In this document: one piece after another, positions 49,314 through 57,041 of the stretch
Layout of the letters: each line of letters starts with the position of its first letter
Numbering within the stretch: the first letter of the stretch is position 1
Assembly (NCBI GenBank): GCA_902780535.1
Contig: CACZFT010000001.1
Coordinates: 1-64,000, forward strand
Reading direction: 5' to 3'
DNA from: an uncultured Selenomonas sp.
GTDB taxonomy: Bacteria; Bacillota; Negativicutes; Selenomonadales; Selenomonadaceae
Length of the DNA stretch: 64,000 bases
Notes under the pieces: model-generated
What the model was told of the DNA's origin: nothing
The model's database searches: none
The model's input: only the letters and a program-made list of their open reading frames with translations
Position numbers and translations under genes: made by a program

Positions 49314-52219
49314 GTGAATCATCTTTCATCGAAGAGCAATTCCCCGTCAGCAAGCTGTCGAAGGAATGCTACAAGGAGCGGAAATCGTCGCAGGGTCAGA
49401 CGATCACGGGGCTCGGGAAATGGTGGGGGCGCAAGCCCCTGACGCTCGTGCGGGCGGCCATCCTCGGCTGCCTGTTGCCGGCGACGGCGGACAAAGCCAG
49501 CGACCGCGCGGCCTTCCTGCGGCTCATGGGCATGGATGCCGAAGGGCTCTGGTATCGCCGGAAGAAACTCTCGGTGAAGTTCGTGCTGGAGACGCTGAAA
49601 GAACGGAACGCGATGGCCTACGAGCAAGCGCTGACGATGGTGCTTCGTTCGTCCCTCGGGACGCCGCGCTGGGACAAGAGCATCTCGGCGTCGGAGCGCG
49701 AACGCATCGAACGGGCGGCGTGGGATACGCTGTCGTATGATGAAAAAATCGCGAATTGCTATCGCCAGGAAGAGCTGGAAAATCTCAGCAAGGAGGCGTG
49801 GGCGGCCATCAACGCGCACTGCGGCACGCATGCGCAGGATTATCCGTCGTTCGTCGCTGCGCTGTCGAAGCAGCGCTTCGGGGACGTGCTGTCGGTCGGC
49901 GACTGCTTCGCGGGCGGCGGGTCGATTCCGTTCGAAGCGGCGCGGCTCGGGTGCGAGGTGGTCGCAAGCGACTTGAATCCGATCGCGGGGCTTTTGACGT
50001 GGGCGGATATTCATCTGTCGGGCGCGGACGAGGAGACGCGGAAGCGCGTGCAGGCGTTCCAGCAACGCGCCTACGATAACGTGAAGAAACAGATTGACGC
50101 GCTTGGCATCGAGCGCGCGGCGAACGGGGCGCAGGCGTTGTCGTATCTCTACTGCGTGGAAGTCGTCTGCCCCGAATGCGGCTGGCGCGTGCCGATGATC
50201 CCGTCGCTCGTCGTGGGCGCGCGGGCGGGGAAGGTGCGCGCGGCGCTGCGCGAATTGCCGGAAAGCCAGTCGTATGCGATTGATATTGTGGAGACGGATG
50301 CGAAAGGGCTCGCAGCGGCGGCGAAAGAAGGAACGGTGAATGACAGCGGGCTCGTGTGTCCGCACTGCCACCGCACGACGCCGATTGCAGCGCTCCGCCA
50401 TGACCGCGTGGCCGAGGATGGAACGACGGTCTATGGACTCCGGGCGTGGGAAAAAGAGGAATGGGAGCCGCGCAAGGAAGATTTGTATCAAGAGCGTTTG
50501 TATGCCATCCGTTACGAACGTTTTATTGATGAGAAGCACACAGAACGTTACTATGCGGCGCCGGACGGACATGATTTAGAGAATGAGAAGAAGGTTCACG
50601 ATTTCGTTGCGGCGCACTTCGATGGTTGGCAAGCGCGTGGGCTTGTGCCGTCGATGGCGATTGAGGGCGGCTACAACACCGACCAGCCGATTCGTGAACG
50701 TGGATGGCGCTATTGGCATCAGTTGTTCGGGCCGCGACAGTTGCTTGTGCTTGCGTTACTGAATGAACAAGTGCAACAAGAGCAGAATAAAGAAGCGAAA
50801 GCAGCGGGCATCTTGAGCCTCAATAAATGCGTGGATGCGGATTCGCGTCTTTCGCGTTGGCATCCAGGTTGTGACAAGGCAGAACAAACGTTCTACAATC
50901 AGGCACTCAACACGTTGTTCAACTGGGGCGTTCGCAGTCTGTATATGCTAGAGCCTTCGTGGTTTAACATCAAATTCGCGAACGCGTTAAACGTCAGAAA
51001 CGATATTTCTCTTTGTGACGCCCGCGAAGTGAAGCACCCCGCCCGTCTCTGGCTCACCGACCCTCCCTACGCCGATGCCGTGAATTATCACGAGCTCTCG
51101 GAATATTTCCTCGCGTGGGACAAGTCGCTGCTGCCTTCCATTTTCCCGGACGGCTACACGGACAGCAAGCGGGCGCTGGCCGTGCGCGGGGACGCGCATT
51201 TCGCGCAGACGATGGTCGAGATCTACACGAACCTCGCGCGCCACATGCCCGACGACGGCATGCAGGTCGTCATGTTCACCCATTCCAGCCCCGCCGTCTG
51301 GGCGCAGCTCGCGCTCATTCTTTGGCAGGCCGGGCTCTCCGTCACCGCCGCTTGGAACATCGTCACCGAGACCGATTCGCCGGGGCTCAAGGCCGGGAAC
51401 TATGTCAAGGGTACCGTCCTCCTCGTCCTCCGCAAACGCACCGGCACCGAGGAAGCGTTCCTCAATGAAGTCTATGAAGACATCGAAGAAGAAGTCGCCG
51501 CGCAGATCGAATCCATGCGCGCCCTCGACGACCAGGAAGAGCCGAACTTCTCCGATCCCGATTACGTCCTCGCCGCTTACGCCGCGTCGCTGAAAGTCCT
51601 CACGAGCTACAGCAGCATCGACGAAATCGACCTCGACTACGAGCTCCAGCACGCCATCGAAAACCCGAAGGACAGCCAGATCGTCAAGATCATCGAAAAA
51701 GCCAAAGACATCGCCTACGGCTGCATCATCCCGCAGGGCTTCGACCGGCAGAGTTGGCGCAGCCTCACGCAGGCCGAGAAATTTTATCTCAAGGGCCTTG
51801 AGAGCGAAAAGCGCGGCGACACGAAAATCGCCACCTATCAGGAATTCGCGCGCGGCTTTGGCATCGCGGGCTACGGCCAGCTCATGGCCAGCGAAAAAGC
51901 CAACGCCGCCCGCCTCAAGACGCCCGTCGAATGCGGCGAGCGCACCTTTGGCGACGTGCCTGATTTTTCGCACTCGCTCCTGCGCACCCTTTTCGCCGCC
52001 ATCGCCGCCGGTGTCCGCGCCGACCACGACCCGCGCACGGCCCGCGACTACCTCAAGACCGAGCTCGGCTCCGCCTATTGGGAGCAGCGCGACCTCATCC
52101 GCCGCCTCCTCGCCGTCCTCATCGACACGCGCGACATCGGCAACATGAAAAAGCATTGGGCCGCCTCCGCCGACGTCGCCGATATGCTCCTCGCGCTCGT
52201 CGCGAATGACGGGGTGTGA
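49310..52219 (+). CDS. DUF1156 DNA methyltransferase
   Basis: ATG overlaps the DUF3780 stop (ATGA); 969 residues. The DUF1156 opening is FPVSKLSKECYKERKSSQGQTITGLGKWWGRKPL. Motif I is DCFAGGGSIPFEAARLG (198-214) followed by VVASDLNP, motif IV is LTDPPYAD near 582-589. A zinc-binding CPECGW/CPHCHR pair lies around 285-350. Likely an adenine N6- or cytosine N4-methylase marking self DNA for the cassette. Overlaps the next gene's alternative GTG start. Confidence 0.92.
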   Translation: MSESSFIEEQFPVSKLSKECYKERKSSQGQTITGLGKWWGRKPLTLVRAAILGCLLPATADKASDRAAFLRLMGMDAEGLWYRRKKLSVKFVLETLKERNAMAYEQALTMVLRSSLGTPRWDKSISASERERIERAAWDTLSYDEKIANCYRQEELENLSKEAWAAINAHCGTHAQDYPSFVAALSKQRFGDVLSVGDCFAGGGSIPFEAARLGCEVVASDLNPIAGLLTWADIHLSGADEETRKRVQAFQQRAYDNVKKQIDALGIERAANGAQALSYLYCVEVVCPECGWRVPMIPSLVVGARAGKVRAALRELPESQSYAIDIVETDAKGLAAAAKEGTVNDSGLVCPHCHRTTPIAALRHDRVAEDGTTVYGLRAWEKEEWEPRKEDLYQERLYAIRYERFIDEKHTERYYAAPDGHDLENEKKVHDFVAAHFDGWQARGLVPSMAIEGGYNTDQPIRERGWRYWHQLFGPRQLLVLALLNEQVQQEQNKEAKAAGILSLNKCVDADSRLSRWHPGCDKAEQTFYNQALNTLFNWGVRSLYMLEPSWFNIKFANALNVRNDISLCDAREVKHPARLWLTDPPYADAVNYHELSEYFLAWDKSLLPSIFPDGYTDSKRALAVRGDAHFAQTMVEIYTNLARHMPDDGMQVVMFTHSSPAVWAQLALILWQAGLSVTAAWNIVTETDSPGLKAGNYVKGTVLLVLRKRTGTEEAFLNEVYEDIEEEVAAQIESMRALDDQEEPNFSDPDYVLAAYAASLKVLTSYSSIDEIDLDYELQHAIENPKDSQIVKIIEKAKDIAYGCIIPQGFDRQSWRSLTQAEKFYLKGLESEKRGDTKIATYQEFARGFGIAGYGQLMASEKANAARLKTPVECGERTFGDVPDFSHSLLRTLFAAIAAGVRADHDPRTARDYLKTELGSAYWEQRDLIRRLLAVLIDTRDIGNMKKHWAASADVADMLLALVANDGV

Positions 52220-52221
52220 TC

Positions 52222-55008
52222 ATGGTACATCCATATTCTTCACGGCGCGGCCTCGGGAAAACCTTCCTCGCCGACCGCCTCAAAGGCGCGCAGTCGTATG
52301 ACCGCCTCGCCGGATATTTTGCTTCCTCCATCGTCGAGCTCGCGGGCGAGGCCATGGAGCAGGTGACGGGCAAAGTCCGCATCCTTTGCAACGCGCACCT
52401 CAAGAAAGCCGACGTCCGCGCCGCCGCGCTCGCGCAGCAGCATGAGTGGTGCGCCATGCACCCGGAAGAGATGTATGCCATGCCGGCCGGGCAAAAGCGC
52501 CTCGCGCGCTTCGTCGCGCTCATGGCCTCGGGCAAGCTCGAGATCCGCGTGCTGCCCGATGAAGTCTACGGCCTCATGCATGGCAAAGGCGGCATCATCA
52601 CGTACGAGAACGGGCGGCGGAGCTCGTTCGTCGGCAGCATCAATGAGACGAAGAGCGCGTTCGCACTGAATTACGAACTCGCGTGGGAAGACGACGACCC
52701 AAAGATTGCTGACTGGATGCAGGAAGAATTCGACACGTTCTGGCAGAGCCCGTATGCTGTGCCGCTCGCGCAGTTTGTTGTCAAAGATGCCGAACGTATC
52801 GCCGGCCGCTTTGTCTTGCCACTGCAAAACTGGCGTGATCAGAAAGAGCCGCGGCCCGAGCAGGCCGCCGTCGAGGAGCCCGTGTTCCGCGAGGAAAACG
52901 GCCTCTGGGCGCATCAGAAGGCGTTCGTCGAGCAGGCGTTCCGCGCGCATCGCACGAAGGCCGGCGCGCGCTTCGTGCTCGCTGACCAGGTCGGCCTCGG
53001 CAAGACCGTCCAGCTCGCGCTCGCCGCGCAGCTCATGGCGCTCTATGGCGACAAGCCCGTGCTCATCATCGTGCCGAAGACGCTCCTTGCGCAGTGGCAG
53101 GAGGAAATCTTTTCTCTCTTGCATCTGCCGAGCGCTATCTGGCTTGGGAGCGGCTGGCAGGACGAGCAGGGCATGTTTTACCAGGCGGAGGGCGTATCGT
53201 CCATCCTGCGCTGCCCGCGCCGCGTCGGCATCGTCTCCCAAGGCCTCGTGACGCGCCGCACGGAAGCGCGCTCCCTTTTGCTCACGCAAGACTATGAGTG
53301 CGTCGTGCTCGACGAAGCGCATCGCGCGCGCCGGCGCAACGCCGCGAAAAATCCCGACACGCACAAGGCCGACGCGAATTTTCTTCTCGCGTTTCTCCAG
53401 GAAATTTCCCCGCGCACGCACAGCCTCCTCCTCGCGACGGCGACGCCCGTGCAGACGCATACGATCGAAGCGTATGACCTTTTGACTGCGTTGAGCCCAG
53501 CATCTTATGCACCGGCCTACGGCATCCTCGGTGACAATATGAACAGCCTGTGGCGCAAAGAGTCGCAGACGATGCTCGACATCCTTTGCGATGCGAAGCC
53601 CATCCCTCGGAACGCGGTCAAAATCTGGGACCTCATGCGCGATCCGCTACCGCTCCCGGATGCATCGGACACGAGCGCGGCGGCACGCCAGCTTCGGAGC
53701 CTCCGCCAACGCTTGGACCTCTCGGATACGACGTTCGTTCTCCAAGATTATACCTGGCTGCATCGCCAGCGGCACACCATCCAAGACCGCGTGCACGAGT
53801 TGTACCAGTCGTATGATTTTTTGCACACGGAAAATCCCTACATCCGCCACATCATCCGCCGCACGCGCAAGACACTCGAAGAGACGTTGAATCCCGAAAC
53901 CGGCCTGCCGTACCTCCCAAAGATCGACGTGAAGACGTATGACAAGACGGCGCTGCCGCTCCTCGGACCCTACGCCGAGGCGTATCATCAGGCGGAGGTC
54001 TTTTGCCAGCTCTTATCGCATCGCGTGAAAGCGGGCGGCTTCCTCTCGACGATGCTCCTGAAGCGCATCGGCAGCACGATCGTCGCGGGCGAGATCACGG
54101 CGAAGAAGCTCCTCGCATGGACGGAAGCAGGGCGGGACATCCTCGCCGACGAATTCGATGAAGAGATGGAGCTCGACGAGGCGGAGGATGAGGAAGAGGA
54201 CAGCGCGGTGAAAGCTTTGACCGAAGACGAGATCGACGCGCTTCATCTTCTCGTCAAACAGCTCGCGAGCTGCCATGATGAAGACCCGAAGTATGAGAAG
54301 ACGCTCGCCCTTTTGCAGCAGGGCACAAGCGCGCACGATACGCCGTGGCGGGAGCGCGGCTGCATCATTTTCTCGCAGTTCTACGACAGTGCGCGCTTCG
54401 TCGCGGAGAAGCTCTCGCGCGACCTCTCGGGCGAGCGCATTGGCCTCTATGCGGGCGGCGACAAGTCTGGTGTGTATGTGGATGGCACATTCACGCGCGC
54501 GCGCAAAGACGAGCTCAAAGCACAGGTGCGCGCAAGGGAGCTCCGCATCCTCGTCGGCACGGATGCGGCCAGCGAAGGATTGAACCTCCAGACGCTCGCG
54601 ACGCTCATCAACCTCGACCTGCCGTGGAATCCGACGCGCCTTGAACAACGCAAAGGCCGCATTCAGCGCATCGGCCAGGCGAGCGACACGGTGCTCGTCT
54701 ACAATCTTCGCTACAAGGACTCCATCGAGGACAAGGTGCACGAGAAGCTTTCCAAGCGTCTCCAAGCCGTCCACGACCTTTTCGGCCAGGTGCCGGACAC
54801 GCTGTCGGATCTCTGGATTGACGTATTGAATGAAGACGAAGAGCGTGCGAAAGAGCGCATTGATGTCGTGATGAAGCAAAATCCGTTCGTGAACAAGTAC
54901 GACAACATCCCGACGCAGACAAACGATTGGTCCGCTTGCCAAGCCGTACTTTCCAAAGAAGAAGCACAGAAGCAGTTATTGCGGGGCTGGAAGCAGCATA
55001 AGGTGTAG
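52222..55008 (+). CDS. PLD-domain/SNF2-type helicase, effector candidate of the cassette
   Basis: The chosen start is the ATG at 52222; a GTG at 52216 overlapping the previous stop is possible. 928 residues. The N-terminal phospholipase D-like domain has LMHGKGGIITYENGRRSSFVGSINET (H-x-K ... GSxNxT, about 117-142). Motif I LADQVGLGKTVQ is near 253-264, motif II DEAHRARRR near 362, and the C-terminal helicase motifs GLNLQTLATLINLDLPWNPTRLEQRKGRIQRIGQ are complete. The PLD domain could cut DNA that the helicase loads on. Related to, but not the same as, DrmC/DrmA of DISARM. Confidence 0.92.
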   Translation: MVHPYSSRRGLGKTFLADRLKGAQSYDRLAGYFASSIVELAGEAMEQVTGKVRILCNAHLKKADVRAAALAQQHEWCAMHPEEMYAMPAGQKRLARFVALMASGKLEIRVLPDEVYGLMHGKGGIITYENGRRSSFVGSINETKSAFALNYELAWEDDDPKIADWMQEEFDTFWQSPYAVPLAQFVVKDAERIAGRFVLPLQNWRDQKEPRPEQAAVEEPVFREENGLWAHQKAFVEQAFRAHRTKAGARFVLADQVGLGKTVQLALAAQLMALYGDKPVLIIVPKTLLAQWQEEIFSLLHLPSAIWLGSGWQDEQGMFYQAEGVSSILRCPRRVGIVSQGLVTRRTEARSLLLTQDYECVVLDEAHRARRRNAAKNPDTHKADANFLLAFLQEISPRTHSLLLATATPVQTHTIEAYDLLTALSPASYAPAYGILGDNMNSLWRKESQTMLDILCDAKPIPRNAVKIWDLMRDPLPLPDASDTSAAARQLRSLRQRLDLSDTTFVLQDYTWLHRQRHTIQDRVHELYQSYDFLHTENPYIRHIIRRTRKTLEETLNPETGLPYLPKIDVKTYDKTALPLLGPYAEAYHQAEVFCQLLSHRVKAGGFLSTMLLKRIGSTIVAGEITAKKLLAWTEAGRDILADEFDEEMELDEAEDEEEDSAVKALTEDEIDALHLLVKQLASCHDEDPKYEKTLALLQQGTSAHDTPWRERGCIIFSQFYDSARFVAEKLSRDLSGERIGLYAGGDKSGVYVDGTFTRARKDELKAQVRARELRILVGTDAASEGLNLQTLATLINLDLPWNPTRLEQRKGRIQRIGQASDTVLVYNLRYKDSIEDKVHEKLSKRLQAVHDLFGQVPDTLSDLWIDVLNEDEERAKERIDVVMKQNPFVNKYDNIPTQTNDWSACQAVLSKEEAQKQLLRGWKQHKV

Positions 55009-55032
55009 GAATTGTCCTTAGGAGGGAGCGAA

Positions 55033-55863
55033 ATGAACGTTCGAAAGAATTTTAGGCAAAAGGCTGCAAGTATTGTGCTTGGAGTGTTTATTGGGCTAGG
55101 AATTTGTAATACGGTATCTGCGGGCACGTATGCTTCACAAATCGATGAAGTCATGTCCGATCAATCTTTTAACGACACCATGTCGAATACCGTGTTTCAG
55201 CAAATTTCGAATGGTGGATACCGCACCGTAGATATGCTGGCGATTATTGCGCGGGAATTGGATGACACGGGTGATTATGGCAGCGCGATTGATAGTGTCA
55301 TGTCCGATAAAAGCTTTAACGACACGATGTCGGACACGGTTTATCAACAAATTTCAAATGGAAGTTATCGCACCGTAGACATGTTGGCGATTATTGCGCG
55401 GGAGCTTGATGCTGATGGGCAATATGCTAGTCAAATAGATGAGGTCATGTCCGATAAGAGTTTCCATGATACGATGTCGGATACGGTCTATCAACAAATT
55501 TCGAATGGAGGATATCGTACAGTGGATATGCTGGCCATTATTGCGCGGGAGCTTGATGTTGATGGGCAGTATGCCAGCCAGATCGATAGCGTCATGTCTG
55601 ATATGAGTTTTAACGATACGATGTCAGATACAATTTATCAACAGATTTCGAACGGCGGGTATCGCACGGTGGATATGCTGGCCATCATCGCTCGCGAGCT
55701 CGACAGTGATGGCAGTTATAGCAGTCAAATTGATTCTGTCCTATCAGATAAAAGCTTTCACGATACCATGGCCGATACGGTACAACAGCAGATTGTGAAT
55801 GGCAGGTACAGGACGGTGGAAATGTTGGAAATCATTGCGCGAGAAAAAGATGTAAGTGAATAA
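55033..55863 (+). CDS. Secreted protein of five 49-residue tandem repeats
   Basis: ATG behind TTAGGAGGGAG; 276 residues. A Sec signal peptide (NVRKNFRQKAASIVLGVFIGLGICNTVSAG, cut after SAG) is followed by five copies of a unit built as YxSxIDxVMSDxSFNDTMSDTVYQQISNG then GYRTVDMLAIIARELD. DNA composition is clearly more AT-rich than the cassette. No family is recognised. Lies 24 bp after the helicase gene, possibly in the same transcript. Its function may be at the cell surface (for instance phage adsorption block or adhesion). Uncertain. Confidence 0.85.
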   Translation: MNVRKNFRQKAASIVLGVFIGLGICNTVSAGTYASQIDEVMSDQSFNDTMSNTVFQQISNGGYRTVDMLAIIARELDDTGDYGSAIDSVMSDKSFNDTMSDTVYQQISNGSYRTVDMLAIIARELDADGQYASQIDEVMSDKSFHDTMSDTVYQQISNGGYRTVDMLAIIARELDVDGQYASQIDSVMSDMSFNDTMSDTIYQQISNGGYRTVDMLAIIARELDSDGSYSSQIDSVLSDKSFHDTMADTVQQQIVNGRYRTVEMLEIIAREKDVSE

Positions 55864-55884
55864 GTTTTGATTTAGGAGATCGTC

Positions 55885-56301
55885 ATGCCGAAACTTGAAG
55901 AACTGGCATTTGCCCGTGCAGGCAGCTATCCGGGAGCAGTCGAGTCATTCCATGTTCTTGTCCATGCTGACGGGCGGATCGCGTATTCCGTGACGGATGC
56001 GGCGGGGGATACATTCGCGTTGGAGGATGCAGCTCCGACCGAGGCGCACATCAGGTGGGCGAAGTCATGGAATCGGAGAGCCATCCGTCATTGGGAAGAT
56101 TCCTGCGGGCCAAAGCGACAGGAATGTGATGGAGACAGCTGGACGTTGGAATTCCGCGAAGCCGGCGCGGAAGCACGCATGGTCGACGGCGGTCACGGCG
56201 CATACCCGCCAGCTTTCCATTCGATGGAGCGCTGGGTTCGCGTTCTTCTGGACGAGCTGCGGGCGGCATATCCGATGCTAGACGTGATACTCGATCACTA
56301 A
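55885..56301 (+). CDS. Unknown protein, 138 residues
   Basis: ATG behind TTAGGAG; alternating strand and helix (MPKLEELAFARAGSYPGAVESFHVLVHADGRIAYSVTDAAGD...), with a C-terminal amphipathic helix (WVRVLLDELRAAYPMLDVIL). No signal peptide. Possibly part of the same cargo unit as the repeat protein. Not recognised. Confidence 0.7.
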   Translation: MPKLEELAFARAGSYPGAVESFHVLVHADGRIAYSVTDAAGDTFALEDAAPTEAHIRWAKSWNRRAIRHWEDSCGPKRQECDGDSWTLEFREAGAEARMVDGGHGAYPPAFHSMERWVRVLLDELRAAYPMLDVILDH

Positions 56302-56342
56302 GTTGTACAAGTTTTGAAAGTTTGCGAACTATCATGATAACG

Positions 56343-56371
56343 GCTCTGCTTCGGCAGGGCTTATTTTTTTT
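56343..56371 (+). terminator. Terminator before the integration module
   Basis: GCTCTGC (56343-56349), tetraloop TTCG, GCAGGGC (56354-56360), then TTATTTTTTTT. Strong hairpin with a long T tract. Confidence 0.9.
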
Positions 56372-56401
56372 GCGCCGAAATCGCGTTTTTCTGTCCTTTC
56401 A
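56372..56401 (+). promoter_or_regulatory. Fifth copy of the bipartite motif, upstream of the integration module
   Basis: GCGCCGAAA (56372-56380), 11 bp, TGTCCTTTCA (56392-56401), then AGAGTAGAGG. Same spacing as the four copies at 13.9-14.2 kb, linking control of replication and recombination genes. Confidence 0.75.
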
Positions 56402-56462
56402 AGAGTAGAGGGGTATGAAACGGGCGTCTCGTGTCCGTTTCCTCTTGAAGGGAGCGATGGAC

Positions 56463-56843
56463 ATGACGAAGGAAGAGAAGCAGCGCGTGGAGGCTTTGCG
56501 GCGGCAGGGTACGGGGTATGGCGCGATTGCGTGGGAGCTTGGGCTTTCCGTCAATACGGTGAAGTCGTACTGCCGCCGCCATCCGCTGCCGGACGGGACG
56601 GTGTGCGAGAATTGCGGAGCGCCGATCGTGCAGATGCCTGGACGGAAGCGCAAGCGGTTCTGCTCGGACGCTTGCCGGAATGCGTGGTGGAATGCGCATC
56701 TTGACCTCGTGAAGCGGAAGGCCGTGCGCACGGTGGTCTGCGCGGGCTGCGGCCAGCCGTTCGAGGCGTATGGCCGGGCGCCGCGCAAGTATTGCAGCCA
56801 CGCTTGCTATGTCGCGCATCGGTTTGGAGGGCATCATGAATAA
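56463..56843 (+). CDS. Helix-turn-helix/zinc-finger regulator
   Basis: ATG at 56463 (MTKEEKQRVEALRRQGTGYGAIAWELGLSVNTVKSYCRRH); 126 residues. Helix-turn-helix at 8-40, then two zinc knuckles (CENCGAPI ... CSDACRNAWW; CAGCGQPF ... CSHACYVAH). Such proteins sit just upstream of serine recombinases in Firmicute elements and may regulate them or act as directionality factor. Overlaps the next gene by 8 bp. Confidence 0.85.
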   Translation: MTKEEKQRVEALRRQGTGYGAIAWELGLSVNTVKSYCRRHPLPDGTVCENCGAPIVQMPGRKRKRFCSDACRNAWWNAHLDLVKRKAVRTVVCAGCGQPFEAYGRAPRKYCSHACYVAHRFGGHHE

Positions 56844-56997
56844 GAAGCAATTCCGCACGGAGACGGCGTTCCAAGCGACGCTCTGCATCGCTCGGCGGAT
56901 GCTCGCGCAAGGGCTCCTCACGAAGCGGGAATACCGCGCGTTCGTGAAGCGTCTGCTCGAAAAATATCATCCGCCCACGGGCGATTTATTCACTTGA
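56836..56997 (+). CDS. SHOCT-domain-like small protein
   Basis: ATG at 56836 (MNKKQFRTETAFQATLCIARRMLAQGLLTKREYRAFVKRLLEKYHP), behind GGAGG; 53 residues. The helical GLLTKREY-like segment is a SHOCT pattern. A small conserved partner gene in many recombinase operons. Its stop overlaps the recombinase promoter. Confidence 0.8.
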   Translation: MNKKQFRTETAFQATLCIARRMLAQGLLTKREYRAFVKRLLEKYHPPTGDLFT

Positions 56998-57022
56998 TAA
57001 ATTTTCGCATTTGAGTGATAGA
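56994..57022 (+). promoter_or_regulatory. Recombinase promoter, same core as the array promoters
   Basis: TTGATA (56994-56999), 17 bp, GATAGA (57017-57022), with GAGTGATAGATAGGAC resembling the array GAGTGATATATAGAC. No GTATAC box is present 18 or 28 bp upstream of the -35. Confidence 0.7.
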
Positions 57023-57041
57023 TAGGACGAGGTGAAAGACC

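Noticed and set aside
45526-55008. Classical DISARM or BREX assignment for the cassette
   Set aside because: DrmA/DrmB/DrmE, PglZ and BrxC-type proteins are not seen. Only the methylase, PLD and helicase features are shared.
55132-55855. Tandem 147-bp DNA repeats read as a CRISPR or minisatellite
   Set aside because: The period is exactly 49 codons, the frame is open throughout, and a signal peptide and ribosome binding site precede it. It is a repeat protein.
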